NCBI GenBank assembly: GCA_930367205.1
Contig: OV884012.1
Span: 49,001,239-49,065,238 of the forward strand
Origin: Acanthosoma haemorrhoidale
Lineage: Eukaryota > Arthropoda > Insecta > Hemiptera > Acanthosomatidae
Length of the DNA stretch: 64,000 nt
Reading direction: 5' to 3'
Below, piece by piece: positions 36,901-47,194 of the stretch. Position 1 is the stretch's first letter. The number at the start of each line of letters is the position of its first letter. Made by a program: the position numbers and the translations under genes. The notes under the pieces are model-generated. The model had not been told where the DNA came from, searched no databases, and saw only the letters and a program-made list of their open reading frames with translations.

Positions 36901-37742
36901 CCTGAATTTGACGCAATTTTCACAAAAGAACTCATAGCTACTTCCCTATCAATCTCTGTGAGAGTTGTAGGGAGGTGTAAAGCGATTTCGCTCAGATAAT
37001 TTTTTATGGAATTTCAGGACTTTAGAGAAAATGTTACTACTGCATGGAATACGCTAGATAGTGACAATTTAAAGGTCACTGTGAAGGATTCTATTGGAGA
37101 CATAAAAACTTTCAGTTACTAACGATTACTAAACGATATTATAATTTTGGATTCAACAGATTGGATGCACCTGATGCCTGAATTGCTGATCTATAAAGTC
37201 GTAAAGAGAAAGAGCAGTGTGCTTTCTATATGACAATTTTGTTTTCTAATGTGAGGATGGATTTCTTGTTGAGTAGTCTATCCAATGGGTCTAGCCCTCC
37301 GTGAGCGTGGGGCTCCTGCCTCAAAATATAACATGCAGACTACAAATTAATCTTTTGATTAATATTTTATTTAAATTTTGAATTAGTTTGAAAATCCGAA
37401 GTATTGGACACTGTCACTTGGGAAGAGGTGAAGTGTTTAAGTGAACTCGGTGGAGTGGACAGTATATCAGTATAACAGTATAAGTACAGTGAATATAATT
37501 ACTCTTAAAAAAGAACCTAAAATCTAAAAATGTACTTACTGTTAAAAATACACTAATACCCTCTCCATCGTGAGGATGGGCCTTGGACCATGCCGTCATT
37601 TTCAAAGGTTAGACCTGATGTCAATCATAGTACTTAGCTGTCAAGCGACGTTACTTTAACAACCTATAAAGAGACATAAGTTGTTTCGTTTCATATTATA
37701 ACAAACCCCGGCACTATGCTAATAATATTTTTATTTGATTTA
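33919..37742. other. Gene-free intergenic DNA
   Basis: AT-rich, with more balanced stretches at 34380-34860, 35500-35830 and 36470-36700. No element boundary, RNA gene or convincing exon was found. Confidence 0.3.
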
Positions 37743-39500
37743 TTTTTTTTTTTTTCTTAGCTCTCAAACTTATAAAAATAGGATGTGGGAAAAATAAAGG
37801 AAAATTATTTTGGGCTAATGAGTGCCTTTCACTAAGGGGAGTCCCCCATTTGAAGGATGTATGAGAAGGATATAGGGGGTGGAATGCCTAAAGGAGGCGG
37901 TTGGAATCGGGAAGGTAGTGACAGTCCACCAAGGGTGGAGCCTAGGGGTACCTAGGCAATGGTTTGTAGTCGGCCAGGTCAAGCCTGGCCCGCCCCGGCA
38001 GGGGCCTGAAATAAGTCGGCCTCTGGGCCGGAAGGTCGACCCTGCTTGAACAGGTAGATGGGGTCTTGTAGCTTCGGTTGAGTCGGCCGGGAGATCGGCC
38101 TCAATCTCTCGGCTGGGTGTAGATCTTCAGTCTCCGTCAGGGGGCTAGGGTTCGATCACGTCCATCTGTCTCCAGGCTTCGGCGGTCCAGCAGTGCTTCC
38201 ATCTGACGGGCATTGGTGGTGGTTGAAGGTCGGAGAATAGTGGGTTGTGGCTGTGTCGGAGTGAGTCGAAAAATTGATGTGCCTTCTCTTGATGAAATCT
38301 TGAATGATGAGCACTTCAAATTTTTTATGCATCTCGTCTGCCTTCATTCGGTCGAACGGGGTATGTCTGAGGGAGGTGCGGAGAACTATGTTCTGAAATC
38401 GCTGGAGCATTTTGAAAGTGTTAGGAGTCAGATACTTGAAGAGAGGGGTCCCTACATCAAAGCAGGCCTTAGGACGCTCTGGTAAATCAGCAGCTTGAGG
38501 CGTACCGATAAAGCCGGGCTGTGAAGTAGGTGTCCGAGGCTGAAGAATTTCTTCCTAACACATTTTAATAACTTCTTGCCGAGATGTGTTGTGAACGACA
38601 AGTGTCTACCGAGGGTAATCCCAAGGTAGCATAGCTTGTTGCTTACATGGCACTCCTTCTTTCTTCCGGATTTATAGCTGAATATAATTCCTTGCGTCTT
38701 GGCCGGGTTGACTTTAATGTGGACGGCATCGAGTTTCTCGGCGATCTAATAATAATAATTTCGGAAAGGCGAATTTGAAGGTTATAGTATTGATTGGATG
38801 AGAGGGGAGTTGTATCGTCAGCAAAGGTGACAAGAGTCAGCAGTATGTGTCATTCAATGTCGTCAGATTTGAGTGCATAGATTAGAGCCCAGAACACCCA
38901 TTAAGGAACTCCGACTTTTACAGGAAAGAAATTGTGTATTTTGAGCCGCATTGGACTTGGAGGTGGCAGTTAGAGTCGAAGAAACAGGAAGTATGTTTTG
39001 TGATTAAAAAGCTAGCAGCGAGTCCAAACCCTAATAGACGCTTTTCATCAACAATTGCACCAGTGAAATAGTGCTCTCCAGGGCTGATGAAATGTGATTG
39101 ACACTGTGGAATGTTGTGAATGAAAGCCAAACTTGCGAGTTGGTAACTCGTTTTCTGTGTCCAAAAGGGGGAAAAATATTTAATTTAAAGAAGTTTCCTG
39201 AAATTCTTTGAGAAGAGGATAGTGGGCCGGTGGGATGAATATTATTATAAAGGCATTGAACAGACTATGTTTTTTTTTTAAGAGAGTTACCCGAGGATTC
39301 GTGGGGTGAAGAGATCATGCCCAGGATATTTGCTTTTAGATAAACTGTCCAGTGGGTGATGACCTCAGATGGGTGAACTGCCTTATTCAGGAGAGATCAG
39401 ATGAATTGATGAAGATAGAAATCAGGGATTTTCAGGGCTAGGGAGAGATGATGTCCTAATTCTTTAGTTTTCTCGCTGACCTTCCTCTAGACGGAAAGGG
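37743..39500 (-). mobile_element. LINE ORF2 C-terminal half with 3' UTR and poly-A tail (decayed)
   Basis: Minus strand, 5' to 3'. A degenerate RT start at about 39200 precedes NELPTRKFGFHSQHSTV (about 39150-39100, the QFGFR-HST motif). LAASFLITKHTSCFFDSN then leads to PVKVGVP with a stop in GVPQG (about 38913), and FADDT, the catalytic RT motif, sits at 38814-38826. Next come IKVNPAKTQGIIFS (about 38724), LCYLGITLGRHLSFTTHLGK, VRLKLLIYQSVLRPALM (about 38450), and FQNIVLRTSLRHTPFDRMKA at about 38395-38335. The rest is 3' UTR ending in AGCTAAG and a T run (plus strand 37743-37755). Several stops and frameshifts; no endonuclease is recognised. The C-terminal part resembles the fragment at 63.2 kb. 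Confidence 0.85.
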
Positions 39501-40231
39501 TATATCTTTAATAGTGAAAAAGTTTTCATATTTTTTAAAAATAATAATTATATTGATACTTCATTTAACTTAATTTTATTCGGTATTATTCGTATGCAGG
39601 AAATATTAAGGAAGAGTTATAACAGTAAGTTCTACGTTATCTTTAAATATGTGATAAGTCACACTTTACACTTTTATTTCAGCACGGTACTTAAAACGGA
39701 TGCACATCTGTAGTACTGGAAAAAATGAACAATCAAGACTAATTGTGAAAAAAATGAGAATAGACCGTCAATGGATGCGGGGAGGGATGGCAAGGAACCT
39801 GCCCGTGACACTTAACGCATGATCAACGTCAGGTGGCTTTATTTATTACGGATCCCAGCCTTGATAACAAAGACAAACAACCACCGCCATTAACAGTTGG
39901 GTCCTAATAAGCCTGCAATTTGGGCCAAGCTCACTCCCCACCCTTGAATATTTCAGAACCGCGCTGATTGGTAAACCACTGTTCGGCAGTCTTGTGGGCA
40001 CGCATCTAGTCCGGGCCGGTGGGTGGGACGAATCCAACTTGCTACAGACCAGTTCCAATGCGTAGAACAGTAAATAACAAATTTTAATGGTGGGCCTTAA
40101 TGGGGGGGGGGGTAATTATATTGTTGACTAGGGTATAGCAAAATGAATAAATGATGATACGTAATGAGCATTCTAATAAAACTGGTCAAGAAAATAGGTT
40201 TTTTAAAAAACAAATTCTTTTTTGAGGAAAA
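39501..40231. other. Intergenic DNA with a balanced block at 39.77-40.06 kb
   Basis: The 39770-40060 block is GC-richer and non-repetitive, with one 70-codon minus frame that has no domain. A 10-base G run is at about 40101-40110. No gene is supported. Confidence 0.25.
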
Positions 40232-40326
40232 TAGCAATCTGCCCTAGAAAGACAATCGATAATTGTGGTAAAATATCGCATTCATACCATATTTATAAAT
40301 TTACATTTAGTCTTTCATTCATGCGA
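40232..40326 (-). mobile_element. Old Jockey LINE 3' UTR scrap
   Basis: The reverse complement resembles the Jockey 3' UTR: GAATGAAAGACTAAATG, ATGGTATGAATG, ACCACAATTA and GGCAGATTG appear in family order with many substitutions. No TSD. An adjacent CCCTAGAAAGA word looks like a piggyBac end but falls inside the LINE match. Confidence 0.5.
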
Positions 40327-40367
40327 CATAAGGAAATATAGGGTGTAGCGTGAATGATGTCCAAAAC

Positions 40368-40585
40368 GTAAAATAGTGATAGTAGATCTCAAATGAAATC
40401 GGATAAATAGTTTGTGCTATGATCTAATTCCGAACAGGGAAGGAGTAAATTAAAATGTCCTTTTTTGTTGTTGGTAGCCACGTTTTTGGTTGAATGGAAA
40501 GGGATAAATAAAACTATTTAACTTATGTAAGCTCTATTAGAAATAGAATTTGTCTTTGTTAAAACCTTTTGAAGGGAGATTTCAT
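40368..40585 (+). repeat. Unrecognised dispersed repeat (partner at 18.59 kb)
   Basis: Direct partner of 18585-18835; see the shared landmarks given there. It lies 40 bases from a Jockey scrap, so it could belong to a composite element, but the 18.59 kb copy has no such neighbour. Confidence 0.6.
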
Positions 40586-41593
40586 GCGACTAAATTACGC
40601 AAAGTTCTGTTTTTCGTAAAACCAGGGATTATTCACGATTTTTTGTTATCAGCCTCCTACTAGACTAGATTCTCCACTTTTGGATTTACCCGCAGTATTG
40701 TCAACTTCCTTACAGGCTAAAGAGAAAGAGGCAAAGAGGATTTGAAAGGGATACTAAAATTTAGATTATCTTGATACAACAAACAACGGATTTCGGGGGT
40801 GGAAAAGAGGATCTACTATTTTAACAACCATTCTGTGTCAGTGTAGGCTGAATTTTAATTTTAACGAATAAAAAGTCCCTCCACTAATTTATGTATTTGC
40901 CCATGCACTTTTGCACCTTGCGATAGATGTCTGAAATCCCTGGAATTTCTCCTACCCTTCTCTGATTATTGATTTTTTTCCCCATAACCCCTTTATTTAT
41001 CAACATTTTTACAATTCACAAATTTACAATTTTCGATTTAAGAATTTCTCCTCTTATTGGATACACAGATTCATTCGAAGGAGGGTAGGATTACAATAAC
41101 TATTTTTCTATTTGAAGTTAAAAGGTCAAAATACATATATACAAGACTAGGAGATGGGACTCACCTTCGGTTTACAATTTATTATTTTTTTAAATTCTTA
41201 TATTCCATTTAAATTGAGTATTAAAGCACTGAGGATGATTGTTTGACAGTCTCACGTTGCCAAATATGCGTATAAATTTAACTTTGTCAAGAGACAAGAC
41301 TTTTTATTTCTTAACGACTACTGTTTCACGATGCTATACAAATATTACAGAACTCACTTCTTGGATACCTTGGTCAGGTGCTATGGCGCTGGTGCTCTGG
41401 ACTGTCACGCATCAGAAGGTGGGTAGCAAATCCACCATTTACAATTTAGTAAATTAATATTAAGTCCGGACATATTTACTTACATTTAATAAATAGGGGA
41501 ACATTAAGCATACTTAAAGTAGTATTGATGGTTAAATATTAACGTTACTTTGTTTATGACATCATGGACATGTATTTTTAAATACACGTCAAA

Positions 41594-41645
41594 TACAGTC
41601 AACCTTGCTAAAGCGAATACACCCAATCTAGGAACATTTGGTTAT
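41594..41645 (+). repeat. Possible single pogo/Tigger-type transposon end
   Basis: After a TA dinucleotide the sequence CAGTCAACCTTGCTAAAGCG and the following GGAACATTTGGTTATA resemble the terminal repeats of pogo-like Tc1/mariner elements (CAGTCRA...CGAA...GGTTAT). No inverted partner was found within a few kb and there is no transposase. A chance match or an orphan end. Confidence 0.25.
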
Positions 41646-43069
41646 AAAAAAAAACAAGAACTTAACAATTACTTTTCAAATGAGCATATCACCATGCTGA
41701 ACTACTCTATATGAGGAGAATAATTGGATACTATTTTTGTATAGTATATAGGATATAAAAAAGTGATGTTTAGTCCTAAACATCATCATGCTAAAATAAC
41801 CCTAGGGTATCTCTCATTTTGAATCTTATGTGACAATGGAGAACGTATCATTACTTTAAATAAAAATAATTACACTTCGTCAGAAGGTGGTTCTAAGATA
41901 TTTTAAACGTTCATGAAAGATTTATTGTCAATTGTAGATAGATCTGCGTTTTTAGTAGTTGTTCATATGTCAAAGTAATGGAGATTTAATTAAAAAAAAA
42001 AAAAAGTGGGAGCTGGTTATCTGCTTTTGTTATTGAAAAAGAGTATTATAGGAATGAATGAAAAGTAGTATTATAGTCACATAAACAATAAAGAAATAAC
42101 TTGAATAAATAAGCGTCATTGGTTTAAGGGATGATTTGTCAACACATCCGAAGAAATTAATTTAACTCATTAATTATGTATAAAATGAGAAAAATATCGA
42201 ATAATTCATAACTCTATAACAGTTCCTTCCGGATAAGAATTATTATGAAAATAAATTGCTATTAATGTGCTAACGTAGCACTGTAAGAAATGGTAATAAA
42301 CTTTTTTTTGCTGCTATAATCAATGTATTAGACTAGTAATTGGAAATGTAAGAGTTTTCCATACCTCGGCTTTGACTAAAAAGAAAAATCGCTTTGACTT
42401 CTAAATCCAAGCTATTAAACAGGCCGTAATAAATGATCAGAAGCAGTGAATAAAATTAATTAAAGGGCCAGCAGTGAAAGTAAAGTGGGACTTCAATAAA
42501 AGGTTTGCAGGGATAAAATGTTGGCATGAGTACGTTTTTCTTGCTTGAAGTGGTGGGGGGGGGGAGGGGAAGTAAACTTGGTTTAATGATTAATTCTAAA
42601 CTGAAATAACTCCGGGTAAAAACTCTTAGTCTTGGGGCTTTCCATTCGGCTGGGAGCGGTCCTTTGGAAAAAAAAATATAAAAAAAAATACTTGGGAGTC
42701 ATCAAGGGCTATATACTTCCAAGTTAATGCCTAGGCATCCGATCTTCTCTCCCGTTTAAATTTATCTACGCCCGAGGAATTTCAATTTCAGATAAATTCT
42801 TATGCGCTAAAGTTTCGCGTATTGTGTTATTAACAGGATCTTAACAGGGATAGGGTAGAACTTTTATGCTAAAAAGAAATAGATTTGGAATATCGATTCT
42901 CAAATAGGTTAGTACAGCCTATGAATACTTTTAATTTATTCCTTATCTTTATTGAAATGTTTACATGCAATTAATGGATTGTGTTTTAAGGAGTTCTTAG
43001 TACTTCAGTTAACGTGATCTTTTTTTTTCGGGGGGGGGGGGGGAGATCATACCCGCAAAACCACTTAAC
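41646..43069. other. AT-rich intergenic DNA with G-runs
   Basis: Long G homopolymers at about 42553-42562 and 43030-43043. A 10-bp palindrome (TGATGTTTAG/CTAAACATCA) is at about 41764-41785. A balanced stretch lies at 42600-42800. No gene. Confidence 0.3.
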
Positions 43070-43390
43070 CTGTCGTTACTTTGGTAATCACCACAAAGCA
43101 AAATGCTTGATGGTTTAGAGAAAGGCACGAGGCCACCTCCTCCTTGTCGCTCTGGGTCACCGAGGATGAGATATTAGAACATTATCATAAAGATTAGGAT
43201 GGCCAGGGAGACGGGGGTTGATGTTTTGGCAGGTGGCTAGATCTTGACTGAATAGGCTGTTGAGATAAGCGTGAAGGGTACGCTTATTGATATAGAAGGG
43301 ATCATTGGGTCTCTTGTGGAGGATTCTGGATTGCAGGGATGAATGCGAAGAATATTGGAGGGCTTGGAATTCCCTTAGAGCGAATACTTA
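43070..43390 (-). pseudogene. Jockey-type LINE ORF2 C-terminus relic
   Basis: The minus-strand translation from about 43385 reads ALREFQALQYSSHSSL, then NDPFYINKRTLHAYLNSLF (the family's APWYVSN-TLH-DL block), RLPGHPNLYDNVL (about 43200-43160) and, after a stop, TRRRWPRAFL (about 43125-43096), the RRLKRKWPRDLL-like terminus. This order matches the last 110 residues of Jockey ORF2. Two stops break it. There is no clear 3' UTR or tail, and a long G run replaces it. Confidence 0.75.
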
Positions 43391-43972
43391 AGTTTATATG
43401 TTTTGACCATCAATTGGAATGGCAGGTTAAAATTGGAATACTTGTCGACGCTTACTTATTATTCTTCCGCTCTTACTCAAACAGGTAATGGAAAAAGTCA
43501 ACACGTGAGCATCGGTGCTTTGACGACACATTTCCTATTCAGGTTCCAGGTTAAGGTTATTTCATTTGTTTTTTATAGGACTATCACATTTTTCTGCTTT
43601 CAAAATGGTCTTTGGGTACGTTATTTAAGGAATCCTTGTAATTACGGTTATAACTATCTTTAGTGCTCGTAATCAAATAATAAAATGGCTTGCTAGTGAA
43701 TAAAAAAATGGATTCAAATATTTTCGACTGTACTGTCGAATTATTAACTTATACAAAGGGTTGGTAATGACCGCACATCTAGCTGTGGATTTATTTTGTC
43801 AATATGTATTTAATTTTATGACAGGCTGTACATCTTGTAAACCTAAGTTTAACCTGGAGCTGCTGTTTAAAATATATTTTATTTTTTTAATAAATAAAAA
43901 ACGTCTACCCTTAAGTGTTCATTTACAAGCAAGCGCTTTTAGTAGCTACTAATTAGAAACAAAAGTGACTTA
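43391..43972. other. AT-rich intergenic DNA
   Basis: Two short plus-strand frames (43403-43663 and 43761-43952) show no domain. Nothing else is recognised. Confidence 0.3.
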
Positions 43973-44188
43973 CAATTAAATTAGATTTTTTGTTTTTCTT
44001 AGCTCTCAAATTTTTAAGATTTTTTTTTTTTCCATAGCTCTCAAACTTATAAAAAATAGGATGTGGGAAAAATAAATGGAAAATTATTTTGGATTGATGG
44101 GTGCCTTTCACTAAGGGGAGTCCTATTTGAAGGATGTATGAGAAAGAATGTGTAATATGTATGGTATATGAATCTCAATTAAATGAGA
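43973..44188 (-). mobile_element. LINE 3' tail insertion with doubled tail and TSD
   Basis: The insert 43986-44175 lies on the minus strand (T runs at left). It carries two successive LINE tails: TTAGCTCTCAAATTTTTAAG (43999-44018), then a second T run (about 44020-44031) and CATAGCTCTCAAACTTATAA. The first is like the 32.9 kb copy; the second and the body (GGATGTGGGAAAAATAAA, CACTAAGGGGAGTCC) are like 37.77 kb. The flanks CAATTAAATTAGA (43973-43985) and CAATTAAATGAGA (44176-44188) match at 12 of 13 positions. Confidence 0.8.
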
Positions 44189-44700
44189 ATGAAAATTTAA
44201 TCTGCGGTGCGTTGTAATGAAGAAGTCGCAGGTGAGTTGCTGAGTGTCCTATTCACAGCACTGTGAACCACAGTCCAAATTGTCTGCAAAGATGGCTAGA
44301 GGAGACCCAGGGTTTCACTGAGCTCATAATTACCCCAGTGTATGTTCTGTTAGCGCACTCCATTGCATTTGGCAGCTGATATCATTTTTGTTTTAGCAGC
44401 GAATAGAAAGTATTTCTCAAGTACGGCCTTAATGAACCTTGCATGTATGGATCCTCTTAACCAATTGGAATGAAAATTGATGGATAAATGAAAACTTTCA
44501 CTTTTTTACACCTTTACATGTTCAATGGAGAGATACATATACATAGGTTGTAATACATTCTACATACATATACAGGTTGTAATAGATACATACAGCAGCA
44601 CTAAGATGACTGATAGGAATACTTGATTTGCCATTTGATCACAGTGGACAATGGTACTATGTATTTATTTTTCGTTTAAATAAATCTTTACTTGAAAAAA
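44189..44700. other. Intergenic DNA between two LINE relics
   Basis: No gene recognised. A short imperfect duplication of ACATATACATAGGTTGTAAT-like sequence is at about 44527-44585. Confidence 0.3.
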
Positions 44701-45150
44701 ATCACGATCTACCCTGATAGGGCAATGAGCGTTTCCGTTTAACTCTCCGAGCAGGATTGCATGGGTGCTTGATCTTACAATGCGATTAGGATGTATGGAT
44801 AATTTTCTAAGTAAATTTGGAAATTTAGTAAGAATGTTTTCAATTCTAGTGGTAATACTAAGACCAGTATGTAGGATTTTATTCGCGACGTAGAATGGGG
44901 TATTTATTATTCCTTTAAGGATTTTGGACTGGACGGACTAGATGTGCTGGATCTTTGATGCTCTCCCGTCGCACAAGTATTGAGTCCAGAATAGTTTTGA
45001 AAATAAGTACAATTCTGTTTTCTATTTCGAGGTAAAATTTTCTGTTGTCCAAAACGAGCTGTTGCCTTTTGAGTCTCGTGCACGGGTTCCAAGTTAGTCT
45101 TTTGTCGAGCTGGAATCCCTGGTATCGTTCGTTGTATTGGTCTAACTATC
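44701..45150 (-). pseudogene. Jockey LINE ORF2 C-terminal relic, different family
   Basis: Minus strand from about 45140: RYQGFQLDKRLTWNPCTRLK (the Jockey YLGF-LDKRLTWNPHTRLK motif), LEIENRIVLIFKTILDS, then after a frameshift near 44920 KGIINTPFYVANKILHTGL (the ITNAPFYVSNKTLH block), LRKLSIHPNRIVRSS, and in a third frame PARRVKRKRSLPYQGRS followed by a stop. The order and length match the last 150 residues of Jockey ORF2. The sequence differs clearly from the 14.9 kb copy, so it is another family. No poly-A tail or TSD was found. Confidence 0.8.
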
Positions 45151-45336
45151 TCTAAGCATACGTTCAAGACTCTGTCATACCCAGAACCGGCATAAAATGT
45201 CTGTGCTGGCATTTTTTAATTTGAATGTTTGACTCCCGAAATATACCATTAACGAAGTGGCCTTCAGGCATGGGAGGAATTATCAGAGAAGAAATTGAGG
45301 AATTTATCCTTTTTTAAAACGTCAATCAGAGAGGGA

Positions 45337-45340
<4 letters not shown>
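45151..45340. other. Spacer between LINE relic and microsatellite
   Basis: Could include more eroded LINE sequence upstream of the YLGF motif, but no motif is legible. Confidence 0.25.

Positions 45341-45416
<76 letters not shown>
45341..45416 (+). repeat. (GA)38 microsatellite
   Basis: Uninterrupted GA dinucleotide repeat of 76 bases, flanked by GA-rich imperfect sequence on both sides (45327-45340 and 45417-45435). Confidence 0.97.
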
Positions 45417-45421
<5 letters not shown>

Positions 45422-45429
45422 AGAGATGA

Positions 45430-47190
45430 GAGGTGCGGGAAGAGACGCGGACAATGACGAGGGTAATCCAATTATTGGCGAGCGAGCGGCCATGTTATAA
45501 ATCTGTATAAAAAGCGGGCGAGATCATATTTCCAGGACCGGCAGGCTTGTTAGCCTGTAAGATATTGCTTGTTAGTTGTTCGGCCGCCACTACAGCCACA
45601 GACTTCTGCTGCCGAAACAAAAACACAACTCCATCCTGACTGCATCGCTCCAGTTCTGAGCCTAGGGCTATCCGAGGATACGAGAGTAGGCACGCCTCCA
45701 CAGTGGTTAAGGATGCAAGGACAAAGAAACTATCAGAATTATTGATCATTAATATGAACAAATCCACTTTCGAGTTCAACCATTTTCCTTGAACAACTAC
45801 AATAGCAACTAATATTATGGATAAAAAAAAAAATTTAAGAACAGTATATCATCATTTGGAAAATGGAATCCAAAGTCTTTTTAGGAGTCACATTCTGTTT
45901 AATCTGGTTCAAGAAGTAACACTTGATGACACTTCTATTATATATAGAAGGTTGTAAATAATACGGTGAGAACATATGAAGCGTACCAACTGCCAACTTT
46001 GCCTTACGTATAATTAACTCTGACCATACAGAAGCCCTATATGCAGTAGAACATTTATATAATACTGCAAATAAAGGTTACATTACAATGCATATTCAAA
46101 GAAATCAAATTAAATGGGACCATATTAATTTCTCTCAACCTAAAGGTTTATTTCAAATGGTGGAGCGTTAATAGGTGACCCTGAGTTGGCCTATAGATAC
46201 ACTGCTTATTCACACCTGTTTGAACAAGGGTCATAAGTAATATACAAGGCCCTGATCAAAGTGATAAAGAAATATGTACGACTGGAATGAGTTATCACGA
46301 GGATAACTAAGTAAGAAATGAGTTATAACCAGATTAGGGATGAGCTGGTCAGTCTCGCACTGTCACAGATGAGACTACCCTGGGGCCAAACTGAGCTCTA
46401 CCCCCCGAGAAAAAACTAATGGGATTCATACAGGGCGAAGGCCCGGCCAGTTGTTAGCCCTCTAACCGAAAGCTACGATAATGGCTGTAATTTAATAAGA
46501 AAAACTCATTATCTAGTCAACATCTATTTCCATTTTTGTTTTGTTTTCTGGTCCTACCCCCCTCCTCCTTTTTTTTCCGGTGGTGTGGTACAGGGGTAAG
46601 TAGGCAGGAATGTTTATTTTTCTGCGGTAGCCGGGATAATTATCGGGCTTGTAGCCGGCATTATCTGGTAATCAGATAAAAAGGAGAGTAAACCCACTGG
46701 GGCCCGCCCTTGGCCGTGCTCCGAGGATCTGATGACTACGTACCCACATATCACCAGCAGTAACCACTCCATTTGCGGTGAGTTATCTCCGTCAATGTCT
46801 TCTCCAATGAATGATTTTTCTACTGTTGAATATGGATGATCAGACAGCTTCTCAATGGTGTTTGTGTTGTATGTTCTCGGAAGAACCATTTCGTTGAAAG
46901 GAAAGAAATTCGAATTACTCGTTTTAACACGTACTCAGGCACAGGAACAAAATGTAGATTATTTACACTTTGCTATTTTTTTTCATCCAAGAGCATCTTT
47001 GCTTGATACACATTAATTTTACCCCAGAGAAAAGTCATGCCATTAGCTTTGTCCTCCATTTTCCCAATAGTTATTCAAATATTTTTTTACAATACTAAAA
47101 TTTAGCTGTGTGAATCAAAAAGACAGCCTATACTGCGTTATTTTCCAGCAGGTCAACGAAATGATGAAACAAGTGAACGTACGAAAATCG
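45430..47190. other. Gene-free DNA with balanced blocks
   Basis: 45430-45780 and 46540-46900 are GC-richer than their surroundings. A 91-codon minus frame (46614-46889) and a 94-codon one (45495-45779) have no recognisable domain. They may be regulatory DNA. Confidence 0.25.
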
Positions 47191-47194
47191 CTTT

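Noticed and set aside
40243..40260. CCCTAGAAAGA, like a piggyBac terminal repeat
   Set aside because: Sits inside a match to the Jockey 3' UTR and has no TTAA border or partner.
41764..41785. Palindrome TGATGTTTAG/CTAAACATCA resembling an operator
   Set aside because: No adjacent gene, and operator-like regulation is not expected in this context.
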